A stretch of DNA of 64,000 bases from Mesoflavibacter sp037029465 (GTDB taxonomy: Bacteria; Bacteroidota; Bacteroidia; Flavobacteriales; Flavobacteriaceae): the NCBI RefSeq assembly GCF_037029465.1, contig NZ_JAYMEM010000004.1, forward strand, positions 25,420-89,419, in the 5' to 3' direction. A program made the position numbers and the translations under genes. Below, in pieces: positions 27,486 through 36,446 of the stretch; within the stretch, counting starts at the first letter, position 1; each line of letters starts with the position of its first letter. The notes beneath the pieces were generated by a model, which was not told where the DNA came from, ran no database searches, and saw only the letters and a list, made by a program, of their open reading frames with translations.

Positions 27486-27872
27486 ATGAAAAAATTAATT
27501 CTTATTTGTGCTATCATTTTAGCTTTTGGTTGTAAAGACGAAAAGAAAGAAACCGAAACCACTTCAACAGAAACCAATGTTGAAACAAAAAGATTGGTTG
27601 GCGAGTTTGTATATTATGCAGACGCAGCAGTTTTTCAAGTAAAAAATGATATTTACGGTGTTATTTTAGATGAAAAATCTGAAGCTTTAAACAAAGAAGC
27701 ACAACCATACAAAAATGAAGCTACAGATATGGTTATGGCAGATGTAGAAGCACAAATCATCCCAAAAGATGACAATGAAGAAGGCTGGCCATACAAACTG
27801 AAAATAGAAAAAATATATAGTGTTAAAGCACTAGACCCGAATAAAAACGACGTTATTAAATTAGGAAAATAA
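27486..27872 (+). CDS. Small lipoprotein of unknown function
   Basis: This 128-residue lipoprotein has lipobox LAFGC at about residue 16, then a Glu/Thr-rich linker. The globular part reads FVYYADAAVFQVKNDIYGVILD and ends KIYSVKALDPNKND, which suggests a small beta domain. No named family recognised. It is coupled to the MBL-fold lipoprotein upstream (6-bp gap) and sufC downstream (5-bp gap). Confidence 0.8.
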   Translation: MKKLILICAIILAFGCKDEKKETETTSTETNVETKRLVGEFVYYADAAVFQVKNDIYGVILDEKSEALNKEAQPYKNEATDMVMADVEAQIIPKDDNEEGWPYKLKIEKIYSVKALDPNKNDVIKLGK

Positions 27873-27877
27873 ACAGT

Positions 27878-28630
27878 ATGTTAAAGATAAATAACTTACA
27901 CGCAAGCGTAGAAGACAAGTCTATATTAAAAGGTATTAACCTTGAAGTAAAACCAGGTGAAGTACACGCCATTATGGGACCAAACGGTTCTGGTAAAAGT
28001 ACATTAGCATCTGTAATTGCTGGTAAAGAAGATTACGAAGTTGAAGATGGAGATATCTTTTTAGAAGGAGAAAACATCAATGAGCTTGCTGCAGAAGAGC
28101 GCGCACACAAAGGTGTGTTTTTATCGTTTCAATACCCAGTAGAAATTCCTGGTGTATCTGTAACTAATTTTATGAAAACGGCTATTAACGAGACTAGAAA
28201 AGCAAAAGGTCTAGAAGAAATGCCAGCTAACGAGATGTTAAAGCTAATTCGTGAAAAATCAGAGTTACTAGAGATAGACCGTAAGTTCTTATCACGTTCT
28301 TTAAACGAAGGGTTTTCTGGAGGAGAAAAGAAACGTAACGAGATTTTCCAAATGGCAATGTTAGAACCAAAATTAGCTATTCTTGACGAAACTGATTCTG
28401 GTTTAGATATTGACGCTTTACGTATCGTAGCTAACGGTGTAAACAAATTAAAAAGTAAAGACAACGCTGTTGTAGTAATTACACACTACCAACGTTTATT
28501 AGATTACATCGTACCAGATTATGTACACGTTTTATTAAATGGTCGTATCGTAAAATCTGGAACTAAAGAATTAGCACACGAGCTAGAAGAAAAAGGTTAC
28601 GATTGGATTAAAGAAGAGGTTGGTGCTTAA
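27878..28630 (+). CDS. sufC: Fe-S cluster assembly ATPase SufC
   Basis: This 250-residue ABC-type ATPase has Walker A GPNGSGKSTL near residue 35. The SufC-specific ABC signature is FSGGEKKRNEIFQMAML near residue 145, Walker B is LAILDETDSGLD near 168, and the switch His is in VVITHYQRLL. It drives the SufBC2D scaffold. A 90-bp spacer without features separates it from sufD. Confidence 0.97.
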   Translation: MLKINNLHASVEDKSILKGINLEVKPGEVHAIMGPNGSGKSTLASVIAGKEDYEVEDGDIFLEGENINELAAEERAHKGVFLSFQYPVEIPGVSVTNFMKTAINETRKAKGLEEMPANEMLKLIREKSELLEIDRKFLSRSLNEGFSGGEKKRNEIFQMAMLEPKLAILDETDSGLDIDALRIVANGVNKLKSKDNAVVVITHYQRLLDYIVPDYVHVLLNGRIVKSGTKELAHELEEKGYDWIKEEVGA

Positions 28631-28720
28631 GCACTTTCCGCTAAATTAAAATTATGTAGAATAAAACAGCTTCAAATTGCATCAATTGCATACTGAAGTC
28701 TGAATACTGAAACTTAAAAA

Positions 28721-30034
28721 ATGAGTTTAAAAGAAAAATTAGTATCCTCTTTCATGGCGTTTGAAGACCATGTAGATATCGATGCTAAAGTACATGATAT
28801 TCGCACAGAAGCTATAAAATTATTTGAAGATAAAGGCTTTCCTTCAAAAAAGGATGAAGCTTGGAAATATACCTCTTTAAATAGTATTTTAAAACATGAC
28901 TACAGTGTGTTTCCTAAGCAAGAAAATGCTTTAGAATATAGTGATGTGAAACAATATTTTATTCACGATATAGACACTTACAAAATTGTTTTTATCGATG
29001 GTAAATACTCATCTCACTTATCACAAACTACGCACGAAGGTATGGATGTTTGCTTAATGTCTGCTGCATTAACAAAACCAAAATACCAATTAGTTATAGA
29101 AAATTACTTTAACAAAGTAGCAGAAAAAGATGGGTTATCATCTTTAAACACAGCATTTTCTCAAGAAGGTGCATTTATTCATATTCCAAAGAATAAAGTA
29201 GTTAACAAACCTATTCAAATTGTACATTTTTCTACAGGTAATGAGTCTGCACTTATGCTCCAACCTCGTAATTTAATTGTGGTTGATGAGAATAGTCATG
29301 TTCAAATTATAGAGCGTCATCAAAGTCTTACAGACAATCCTGTATTAACCAATAGTGTTACAGAAATATTTGCAAATAAGCGCGCCATTGTTGATTATTA
29401 TAAAATTCAAAATGACAATTTAAACGCCTCTTTAATAGATAATACTTTTGTAGAGCAAAAGCAAGAAAGTCACGCATCTGTTCACACCTTTAGTTTTGGT
29501 GGCAAATTAACTCGTAATAACCTTAACTATTATCAAAACGGAGAGCGCATAGATTCTACATTAAAAGGAGTAACAATTATTGGTGAAAAACAACATGTAG
29601 ATCACAATACGTTAGTCCATCATATAGAACCAAATTGCGAAAGTCACCAAGATTACAAAGGTATTTTTGATGATAACGCAACAGGTGTATTTAACGGTAA
29701 GGTTATTGTTGAAAAGGAAGCGCAAAAAACAAATGCATTTCAATCTAACAACAACATTTTAATTAGCGATAAAGCTACAATTAACACCAAACCACAATTA
29801 GAAATTTTTGCAGACGATGTAAAATGTTCTCATGGTTGTACAATTGGTCAGTTAGACGAAAGCGCTTTATTTTACTTAAAATCTAGAGGTATCCCTGAAA
29901 AAGAAGCTAAAGGATTACTAATGTTTGCATTTAGCAATAACGTATTAAGCTCGGTAAAAATTCCAGAACTCAAACAACGAATAACAAAACTTATAGCGCT
30001 TAAATTAGGCGTCAATATAGGATTTGACTTATAA
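28721..30034 (+). CDS. sufD: Fe-S cluster assembly protein SufD
   Basis: This 437-residue SufB-like partner shows GFPSKKDEAWKYTSL at residues 35-50, the beta-helix core with HQDYKGIFDDNATGVFNGKV, and the C-terminal DDVKCSHGCTIGQLDESALFYLKSRGI. This last block is the SufD/SufB family signature. It ends the first suf transcript at a strong terminator. Confidence 0.97.
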   Translation: MSLKEKLVSSFMAFEDHVDIDAKVHDIRTEAIKLFEDKGFPSKKDEAWKYTSLNSILKHDYSVFPKQENALEYSDVKQYFIHDIDTYKIVFIDGKYSSHLSQTTHEGMDVCLMSAALTKPKYQLVIENYFNKVAEKDGLSSLNTAFSQEGAFIHIPKNKVVNKPIQIVHFSTGNESALMLQPRNLIVVDENSHVQIIERHQSLTDNPVLTNSVTEIFANKRAIVDYYKIQNDNLNASLIDNTFVEQKQESHASVHTFSFGGKLTRNNLNYYQNGERIDSTLKGVTIIGEKQHVDHNTLVHHIEPNCESHQDYKGIFDDNATGVFNGKVIVEKEAQKTNAFQSNNNILISDKATINTKPQLEIFADDVKCSHGCTIGQLDESALFYLKSRGIPEKEAKGLLMFAFSNNVLSSVKIPELKQRITKLIALKLGVNIGFDL

Positions 30035-30070
30035 AAAAAAGCAGCTAATTAATTAGCTGCTTTTTTTTTA
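30034..30070 (+). terminator. Terminator after sufD
   Basis: GCAGCTAATT and AATTAGCTGC form a perfect stem with flanking A8 and T9 runs, directly after the sufD stop. Confidence 0.93.
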
Positions 30071-30106
30071 CACCAATTTAAAAATACGTCAATTGCCTAA
30101 TGTTAT

Positions 30107-30147
30107 ATGATATTGTCTTCACTTAAATTTGACAAAAACAATATCAT
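30107..30147 (+). repeat. Inverted repeat covering a start codon
   Basis: ATGATATTGT (30107-30116) and ACAATATCAT (30138-30147) are perfect 10-bp inverted copies with a 21-nt loop. The right arm includes the first two bases of the ATG at 30146, so the folded RNA would hide the start codon. Confidence 0.6.
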
Positions 30148-30955
30148 GAAATATCTAAGCACATTTATTTGCCTAATCATCACTTCTCTAGCAATAGCGC
30201 AAAACAATCCTTTAATTAAAGAAGCTCCTTTAAATCCAATAGTTTTAAAGTACAAACTAGAACATTTCAATTTAGTAGGAAATATTGAAACCGTAACACT
30301 TAACAACTCATTCCAGTTACAATTTAATGAAGATGGTTTATTGGTTAAAGTATATAACAATGTATACGATGCTGATAAAAAACTAACCACAGAATATAAG
30401 TATCCAAATAAAACAACAATATTAGAGACAAAATATGAAGGAGAAAACGGTGTAATAAACTCTAAATACACGTTAAACAATGACCAAAACATCATTCATT
30501 ACGAAGTATTGAATACAAAAGACATTCCTGAGTATTATATTTTAGACCCAATCACATACGAGTATAAAGACCAATTACTTGTAAAAGCTTCTTCAGATAA
30601 AAGTAAACATAACTATAACTACAAAACTGAAACTACAACTTACAAATACGATAGCGAAAAAAGGCTTATACAAACTAGTTTATTGTATGATAATGAAGAA
30701 GACATAAAATTTAGAAACACTTACGATTACTCTAAATTTAATGAAGGAAAAATTTTAATCTTAAGAGACAACGGTTATTACGAGATTAATCAAGAATACA
30801 ATAGCAAAGGAACATTGACTTATGAGACAGTTAAAGAAAATGGTTACCGTGCAAATCCAAAATCTAAAGTCTACCGCAATCCTAAGTACGATGAATATGG
30901 AAATTTATCTACCTTTAGTGATGGAGAATACAGATATACTTTTTTCAAAAAATAA
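30146..30955 (+). CDS. Secreted protein with YD-like repeats, unknown function
   Basis: This 269-residue protein has a signal peptide MKYLSTFICLIITSLAIAQ. The C-terminal two thirds contain degenerate Tyr-Asp units (YKYDSEKRLIQTSLLYD, YDEYGNLSTFSDG) like those in RHS/YD-repeat proteins, but far too few for a toxin shell. The start is set by the signal peptide; an in-frame ATG at 30107 gives a non-signal N-terminus. It lies between sufD and sufS on its own apparent unit, 58 bp before the next gene. Confidence 0.8.
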   Translation: MKYLSTFICLIITSLAIAQNNPLIKEAPLNPIVLKYKLEHFNLVGNIETVTLNNSFQLQFNEDGLLVKVYNNVYDADKKLTTEYKYPNKTTILETKYEGENGVINSKYTLNNDQNIIHYEVLNTKDIPEYYILDPITYEYKDQLLVKASSDKSKHNYNYKTETTTYKYDSEKRLIQTSLLYDNEEDIKFRNTYDYSKFNEGKILILRDNGYYEINQEYNSKGTLTYETVKENGYRANPKSKVYRNPKYDEYGNLSTFSDGEYRYTFFKK

Positions 30956-31000
30956 TCTCTAAATAAATTATAAAAATTCCATTTTAAGCATTACAAATAG

Positions 31001-31008
31001 TAAATTTG
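31001..31008 (+). promoter_or_regulatory. -7 box of sufS, possibly leaderless
   Basis: TAAATTTG ends 4 nt before the sufS ATG at 31013, so transcription probably starts at or within a few bases of the start codon. Confidence 0.6.
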
Positions 31009-31012
31009 TAGC

Positions 31013-32227
31013 ATGCTAGATGTAAATAAAATAAGACAAGATTTTCCAATACTTAACAGACAAGTAAACGGCAAACCTTTAGTGTATTTTGACAATGCTG
31101 CAACATCGCAAACACCACAACAAGTTATAGATGTTATTGTAGATTATTATTCTAATTACAATGCAAACATACATCGTGGTGTACACGCGTTAAGCCAAGA
31201 AGCAACAGATAAATACGAAGCTGCACGTAAAACTATCCAAAATCATTTTAATGCAAAACACATCTATGAAGTTATTTTAACTTCAGGAACAACACACAGC
31301 ATTAACTTGGTTGCAAATGGATTTGCTTCACTTTTAAATGAAAAAGATGAACTTATTGTATCTGCATTAGAACATCATAGTAACATAGTTCCTTGGCAAA
31401 TGCTTTGCGAAAAAACAGGCGCAACACTTAAAGTTATTCCAATGAATAATCACGGTGAATTAGATATGGATGCCTACACTAATTTACTTTCTAAAAACAC
31501 AAAATTAGTCTTTGTTAATCATATTTCTAACGCATTAGGAACCATTAATCCAATTGAGACTATTATTGAAAAAGCACATCAAGTTGGTGCTGCTGTTTTA
31601 ATAGATGGTGCACAAGCTTGTCCACATATAAAAACAGATGTTCAAGCATTAGATGTCGATTTTTATGTGGCATCAGCACACAAAATGTGTGGACCAACAG
31701 GTGTTGGTATGCTTTACGGAAAAGAAGAATGGTTAAAAAAACTTCCACCTTACCAAGGTGGCGGAGAAATGATTAACCAAGTTACTTTTGAAAAAACAAC
31801 ATACGCAGGTTTACCTCATAAATTTGAAGCAGGAACACCAAACATTTGTGGCGGCATTGCTTTTGGAGCCGCAATAGATTATATGAATGCTATCGGCTTT
31901 GATAACATTTCTAATTATGAGCATGAGCTTTTAGAATACGGCACACAAAAACTTTTAGAAATTGAAGGCTTAAAAATCTACGGAACTTCAAAAAACAAAA
32001 CATCGGTAATATCTTTTAACTTAGAAAGTATACATCCTTATGATGTTGGTACGTTATTAGATAAAATGGGTATTGCTGTTCGTACAGGTCATCATTGTAC
32101 ACAACCTATAATGGATTTTTATAAAATACCTGGTACAGTAAGAGCTTCATTTGCATTTTACAACACCAGAGAAGAAATAGATGCTTTGGTTACTGCAGTT
32201 AAAAAAGCAAAAATGATGTTAAGCTAA
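31013..32227 (+). CDS. sufS: Cysteine desulfurase SufS
   Basis: This 404-residue class II (SufS-type) desulfurase provides sulfur from cysteine for Fe-S assembly. PLP binds Lys224 in SAHKMCGPTG. The persulfide Cys362 is in RTGHHCTQPIM, and the C-terminal VRASFAFYNTREEID is the SufS signature. It is expressed from its own promoter, separate from sufABCD by a terminator and one unrelated gene. It ends at a terminator. Confidence 0.97.
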   Translation: MLDVNKIRQDFPILNRQVNGKPLVYFDNAATSQTPQQVIDVIVDYYSNYNANIHRGVHALSQEATDKYEAARKTIQNHFNAKHIYEVILTSGTTHSINLVANGFASLLNEKDELIVSALEHHSNIVPWQMLCEKTGATLKVIPMNNHGELDMDAYTNLLSKNTKLVFVNHISNALGTINPIETIIEKAHQVGAAVLIDGAQACPHIKTDVQALDVDFYVASAHKMCGPTGVGMLYGKEEWLKKLPPYQGGGEMINQVTFEKTTYAGLPHKFEAGTPNICGGIAFGAAIDYMNAIGFDNISNYEHELLEYGTQKLLEIEGLKIYGTSKNKTSVISFNLESIHPYDVGTLLDKMGIAVRTGHHCTQPIMDFYKIPGTVRASFAFYNTREEIDALVTAVKKAKMMLS

Positions 32228-32250
32228 ACTCGTCTAAAAAAACATATTTC

Positions 32251-32282
32251 AAGCACTTCCTTAAAAGAAGTGCTTTTTTGTT
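32251..32282 (+). terminator. Terminator after sufS
   Basis: AAGCACTTC and GAAGTGCTT pair around an 8-nt loop and are followed by a T-run. Confidence 0.9.
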
Positions 32283-32393
32283 TTATTGAAATTGTCATTT
32301 CATCGAAAAGTTAGAATTTTAACAATTAAATATTTATTTTTTTATGATTTAAATTATATATTCGACAACAATAACTAATAAAACATAACAAAA

Positions 32394-33467
32394 ATGAAAA
32401 AAATCTTTTTAGGAATGGCTAGTCTTGCTTTGCTGTTTATGTCTTGTAATGACGATCAAAGCGAAGCACTGAATGAAGAACAAGCAAAAGTAGACATGTC
32501 AGATTTTTACTTGTACACAGATGCCGATAATGATGAGGCTGCAAGAGCTGCACAAGGAAAAGGTGTTTGTTACTCAATGGTAAACCTAAACCGTTTATTA
32601 AATGAAAATCCTGGTTTAGATAAAAAGATGTATGATATAGAATATAACACGAGAAGTTTCTTAGTCAATGCAAAACCTGGCGGAGGAAATGGAAACGGAA
32701 ATGGCGGCGGACCAGGCGGTGGCGGTTCTGGTGGCGGCGGTGGAGACACTACAGATAACTTAGGTGTGGTAAACATTCCTGTGTATGTGCATGTAGTTTA
32801 CAGCAACTCTGCTCAAAATGTTAGTGATCAACAAATTAATGCTCAAATCTCTGTATTGAATGATGATTTTAGAGCTTCTAATAATGATGTTAACCAAGTA
32901 CCTTCAGAATTTGCTGGTTTAGTAGCTGATACTGAAATCAACTTTACATTAGCAGGTACATTTAGACACTCAAACTCAACATCTGCTTGGAGCACAAATG
33001 ATGCGGTAAAAGCAGCATATCCACCAGTAACACCTTCTACTCACTTAAATATTTGGGTATGTAACATTAGCGGTGGTATTTTAGGATATGCACAATTTCC
33101 TGGTGGACCATCTGCAACAGACGGAGTTGTAGTATTATACTCTAGCCTACCAGGCGGATCTGCTGCGCCATACAACCAAGGAAGAACATTAACTCATGAA
33201 GTAGGACACTACTTAAACTTACGTCACATTTGGGGAGACGGAAGATGTAAGCAAGACGATTTTGTTGCAGACACTCCATCTTCAGACGGACCAAACTACG
33301 GTTGTCCTTCTTACCCAACTGTTAATTGCCGTTCTAACGACATGACTATGAACTACATGGATTATGTAGATGATGCATGTATGTACATGTTCTCTCAAGG
33401 TCAAAAAGAAAGAATGAGAGCTATCTTCCAAACAGGCGGATCAAGAGCTGCTTTAGTAGGGAACTAA
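32394..33467 (+). CDS. M43 (pappalysin-like) zinc metalloprotease lipoprotein
   Basis: This 357-residue exported protease has lipobox LLFMSC. A Gly/Asn linker of about 25 residues (near 95-117) separates a helical propeptide-like segment from the catalytic domain. The metzincin zinc motif HEVGHYLNLRH is at 268-278 and the Met-turn near NDMTMNYMDYVDD, as in the M43B family. These proteases are usually secreted degraders in Bacteroidetes; here the Cys suggests surface anchoring. It is a single gene with its own terminator. The 110 bp upstream is A/T-rich with only a weak -7 match (TATATTCG). Confidence 0.93.
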   Translation: MKKIFLGMASLALLFMSCNDDQSEALNEEQAKVDMSDFYLYTDADNDEAARAAQGKGVCYSMVNLNRLLNENPGLDKKMYDIEYNTRSFLVNAKPGGGNGNGNGGGPGGGGSGGGGGDTTDNLGVVNIPVYVHVVYSNSAQNVSDQQINAQISVLNDDFRASNNDVNQVPSEFAGLVADTEINFTLAGTFRHSNSTSAWSTNDAVKAAYPPVTPSTHLNIWVCNISGGILGYAQFPGGPSATDGVVVLYSSLPGGSAAPYNQGRTLTHEVGHYLNLRHIWGDGRCKQDDFVADTPSSDGPNYGCPSYPTVNCRSNDMTMNYMDYVDDACMYMFSQGQKERMRAIFQTGGSRAALVGN

Positions 33468-33489
33468 TTTCTCTCAAGTTATAAAATTT

Positions 33490-33518
33490 AAAAAGACGCC
33501 AAATTTGGCGTCTTTTTT
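33490..33518 (+). terminator. Terminator after the metalloprotease gene
   Basis: AAAAGACGCCAAA and TTTGGCGTCTTTT form a perfect inverted repeat ending in T6. Confidence 0.93.
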
Positions 33519-33552
33519 GTATTATTATAGTAAATAATAAATTTCAATTAAG

Positions 33553-34032
33553 ATGAAAACCTACACTATCATACTTATAACCATATTTTTAAACGCATGT
33601 GGTGCTACTAAAAATATGCAATCTGACTTAGCTGAAAACAGTACAGAAACGTCAACTATGTCTAAAACAAATCAAACAGAAAACATGATTTTTGAATATA
33701 CAGCCATTACTAGAGGTAGTTACACTATGGTAAAAGCTAATAAAGACACTATTACTTATCAATTATCGCGTGCGTCTAAAGAAGAAACCAAAGATTGTAC
33801 TAAACAAAATTGGGATACACTAACTAATCTAGCTAGTAATGTTGATATAACAAAAATAGACCAGTTAGAAGCGCCAAGCAAAGCACACCAATATGATGGC
33901 GCAGCTATCGCAAATTTAAATGTAACTGTAGGAGATAAAACATACCGCACACAATCTTTTGACGCAGGTAATCCTCCAAAAGAAATAGCAGAGATAGTCA
34001 ATTATCTTTTAAGCTTAACGCCTAAAAATTAA
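33553..34032 (+). CDS. Small lipoprotein of unknown function
   Basis: This 159-residue lipoprotein has lipobox FLNAC at about residue 16. The mature part is a small alpha/beta domain with YTAITRGSYTMVKANKDTITYQLSR and, near the end, GDKTYRTQSFDAGNPPKEI. This resembles small periplasmic proteins of flavobacteria without assigned function. It precedes the sufE promoter and is not obviously linked to Fe-S assembly. Confidence 0.78.
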   Translation: MKTYTIILITIFLNACGATKNMQSDLAENSTETSTMSKTNQTENMIFEYTAITRGSYTMVKANKDTITYQLSRASKEETKDCTKQNWDTLTNLASNVDITKIDQLEAPSKAHQYDGAAIANLNVTVGDKTYRTQSFDAGNPPKEIAEIVNYLLSLTPKN

Positions 34033-34057
34033 GGACAGTTTAACAGCAAATCAAGGC

Positions 34058-34086
34058 TTGCAATAGCAGAATATTCATTAATTTTG
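34058..34086 (+). promoter_or_regulatory. Promoter of sufE-sufT-DUF2480
   Basis: TTG at 34058-34060 and TAATTTTG at 34079-34086 are separated by 18 bp, a full match to the Bacteroidetes consensus. The sufE ATG is 25 bp downstream. Confidence 0.8.
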
Positions 34087-34111
34087 CAACAGAAAAAGAC
34101 GGAAACAATTT

Positions 34112-34537
34112 ATGCCTAGTATAAAAGATATTCAAGAAGAAATAATAGACGAATTTTCAATGTTTGAAGATTGGGAAGAGCGTTACCAATACATGATTGA
34201 CCTTGGTAAAACCTTGCCTTTAATTGACGAGCAATACAAAACCGACGATCATATAATTAAAGGTTGTCAAAGCAAAGTTTGGGTACATGCTCAAATGGAT
34301 GAAGATAAAGTTGCCTTTACTGCAGATAGCGATGCTATAATTACCAAAGGGATTATTGCTATTTTAATTCGTGTGTTTTCAAACCAACACCCAAAAGATA
34401 TTATCGAAGCAGATACCGATTTTATTGATAAAATTGGATTAAAAGAACACTTATCACCTACTAGAGCAAACGGATTAGTTAGCATGATTAAGCAATTAAA
34501 AATGTATGCAATTGCTTATCAAACACAATTAAAATAA
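34112..34537 (+). CDS. sufE: Sulfur acceptor protein SufE
   Basis: This 141-residue SufE has the acceptor Cys in IKGCQSKVWVHA (near residue 51) and the C-terminal block LSPTRANGLVSMIKQLK. It takes the persulfide from SufS and passes sulfur to SufB. It is first of a three-gene unit with sufT and a DUF2480 gene. Confidence 0.95.
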   Translation: MPSIKDIQEEIIDEFSMFEDWEERYQYMIDLGKTLPLIDEQYKTDDHIIKGCQSKVWVHAQMDEDKVAFTADSDAIITKGIIAILIRVFSNQHPKDIIEADTDFIDKIGLKEHLSPTRANGLVSMIKQLKMYAIAYQTQLK

Positions 34538-34553
34538 TTTCGCTTTCGCGGAA
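34538..34553. repeat. GC-rich palindromic repeat, copy 2
   Basis: The 16-mer TTTCGCTTTCGCGGAA is identical to the copy at 9912-9927. It begins at the sufE stop region and fills most of the sufE-sufT gap. Confidence 0.7.
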
Positions 34554-34565
34554 TAACAAAAGAAA

Positions 34566-34886
34566 ATGAGCACAATAGATACAGCCGAATTAGGAGAAAA
34601 AATAGTAAAGGTTTTAAAAACTATTTACGATCCTGAAATACCAGTAGACATCTACGAATTAGGATTAATTTACGACGTATTAGTAAACGAAGATTACGAA
34701 GTAAAAATCCTAATGACCTTAACTACACCAAACTGTCCAGTTGCAGAAACTTTACCTCTTGAAGTAGAAGAAAAAGTAAAATCTCTTAACGATATTAAAG
34801 ATGCAGAAGTAGAAATTACTTTTGATCCACCATGGTCACAAGACTTAATGAGTGAAGAAGCAAAACTAGAATTAGGAATGCTATAA
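34566..34886 (+). CDS. sufT: SUF-associated MIP18/DUF59 protein
   Basis: This 106-residue DUF59 protein shows KTIYDPEIPVDIYELGLIYD, TTPNCPVAETLP with the reactive Cys, and FDPPWSQDLMSEEAKLELG. SufT-type proteins help mature Fe-S enzymes. It lies 28 bp after sufE and 11 bp before the DUF2480 gene. Confidence 0.93.
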   Translation: MSTIDTAELGEKIVKVLKTIYDPEIPVDIYELGLIYDVLVNEDYEVKILMTLTTPNCPVAETLPLEVEEKVKSLNDIKDAEVEITFDPPWSQDLMSEEAKLELGML

Positions 34887-34897
34887 AAGCAATCAAA

Positions 34898-35401
34898 ATG
34901 GCAGACGAAATTATAAACCGCGTAGCCAATAGCAAACTACAAGTTATAAACTTAGAAGATTTTTATCCTGAAGGTAAACGTGTAGTTTTTGATATTAAAG
35001 ATTGGTTATACGAAGGATTAGTACTTAGAGAGAAAGATTTTAGAGCTAGCGTAAAAGCATACGATTGGTCACAACATAAAAATCAATTTGTAGCATTAAC
35101 CTGTAGTGCAGATGCTGTTATTCCTGATTGGGCATTTATGTTATTGGTCGTAAATCTAGAACCATTTGTCGAAAAGTCCCATATTGGAAGCCTTGAGGAT
35201 TTAGAGACTTCAATTTATCAAGATAAAATCAATCAATTAGACACCTTAATTTACCAAGATAAGCCAGTTATTATAAAAGGTTGTAGTAATAAGCCAGTAC
35301 CCATAAACGCTTATACTATGCTTACTTCTAAGCTTAAAAAACATGCAAAATCTATCATGTACGGAGAAGCGTGTTCTTCTGTACCGTTATTTAAACGTTA
35401 A
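34898..35401 (+). CDS. DUF2480-family protein
   Basis: This 167-residue cytoplasmic protein matches the Bacteroidetes-restricted DUF2480 type: INRVANSKLQVINLEDFYP at the start, YDWSQHKNQFVALTCSADAVIPDWAFMLL in the centre, and GCSNKPVPINAYTMLTSKL near the end. It has conserved Cys residues (about 67, 126 and 160). It is consistently found after suf genes in this group, which suggests a role in Fe-S biology, but no activity is known. It ends its unit, followed by a 117-bp spacer holding the next promoter. Confidence 0.88.
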   Translation: MADEIINRVANSKLQVINLEDFYPEGKRVVFDIKDWLYEGLVLREKDFRASVKAYDWSQHKNQFVALTCSADAVIPDWAFMLLVVNLEPFVEKSHIGSLEDLETSIYQDKINQLDTLIYQDKPVIIKGCSNKPVPINAYTMLTSKLKKHAKSIMYGEACSSVPLFKR

Positions 35402-35482
35402 CAACTCTGTTAATTATTTAATTCGTTGATTTAAAGATAATTATGCTTTTATGGTAATTTTATTAAAGTAAAAGCTAAAGCA

Positions 35483-35490
35483 TATCTTTG
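35483..35490 (+). promoter_or_regulatory. -7 box of the DUF3078 gene
   Basis: TATCTTTG, followed by CACTCGC, matches TAnnTTTG 28 bp before the ATG at 35519. Confidence 0.65.
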
Positions 35491-35518
35491 CACTCGCTTT
35501 ATTAAAAACTTAAATTTT

Positions 35519-36424
35519 ATGAAAAAAGTATTACTTATCGGAGCATTATTTTTAGGAATCGTTTCCGTAAATGCTCAAACTAAAGAAGAATTAAAAGCTG
35601 AAAAAGCTGAAAAACAAGCACAAGCTGATAAGTTTCAAGCAGAAGCAAATGCTATACAAGCTCAAATAGATGCTTTACCTGGTTGGAGAGTTGGTGCTTT
35701 TGGTACCATTGGTGGAAGTATCTCTGAATTTAACAATTGGTATGCTCAAGCAGCACCTAACAACAGTTCTGGTAATATTGGTTTTACTGTAAATGGTTAC
35801 GCAAATTTAATTGAAGAGAAATTTTTCTGGCGTAATAACTTAAATGTGAATTTAGGTTGGGTAAAATTAGATGATAAAGACGATCCAACAGATAGTGATA
35901 AGTTTAGAGAAAACACAGACGTTTTCAACATCACTTCGCTTTACGGTAGAAAAATAAGTGATAAATGGGCTGTTTCTGGATTAGGAGAATACAGAACAAC
36001 ATTATTAAACAACTTTAATAACCCAGGTTATTTAGACCTTGGTGTTGGTGCAACTTGGACACCAATAGAAAACTTAGTAGTTGTGATTCATCCATTAAAC
36101 TACAACTTTGTTTTTGCTGATGAAGGTACTGTTTTTGAATCTTCTTTAGGTGCTAAATTTGTTGCAGACTACACAAGACAAATTGGTAAAATAAACTTTA
36201 AATCTAACTTTTCTGGTTTTGCTAGTTACAAAAGTGGTGACTACTCTAACTGGACTTGGATTAACAGTTTTGGGTATACATTATGGAAAAACATAGGTGT
36301 TGGTTTTGACTTTGGTTTAAGAAGTAACAAACAAGAAGCTGCAGCTTACCAAGGTGTAAGTTTAGATAATGCAGATAATGATTTACAATCTTACTGGTTA
36401 TTTGGTTTAAACTATAAACTATAA
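35519..36424 (+). CDS. DUF3078-family outer-membrane-type protein
   Basis: This 301-residue protein has a signal peptide ending VNAQ (about residue 20), then a charged helical segment rich in Lys/Glu/Ala (residues 22-52). A beta-rich domain follows with alternating aromatic strands (FWRNNLNVNLGWVKLDD, YWLFGLNYKL at the very end). The terminal aromatic strand fits an outer-membrane beta-barrel. The DUF3078 family has no assigned role. It has its own promoter and terminator. Confidence 0.88.
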   Translation: MKKVLLIGALFLGIVSVNAQTKEELKAEKAEKQAQADKFQAEANAIQAQIDALPGWRVGAFGTIGGSISEFNNWYAQAAPNNSSGNIGFTVNGYANLIEEKFFWRNNLNVNLGWVKLDDKDDPTDSDKFRENTDVFNITSLYGRKISDKWAVSGLGEYRTTLLNNFNNPGYLDLGVGATWTPIENLVVVIHPLNYNFVFADEGTVFESSLGAKFVADYTRQIGKINFKSNFSGFASYKSGDYSNWTWINSFGYTLWKNIGVGFDFGLRSNKQEAAAYQGVSLDNADNDLQSYWLFGLNYKL

Positions 36425-36446
36425 TAAATACTCTAGATTTAGATAT

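Noticed and set aside
28631..28720. Possible small gene between sufC and sufD
   Set aside because: No frame of useful length. Only short A/T repeats (ACTGAAG/ACTGAAA) are present, probably decayed spacer.
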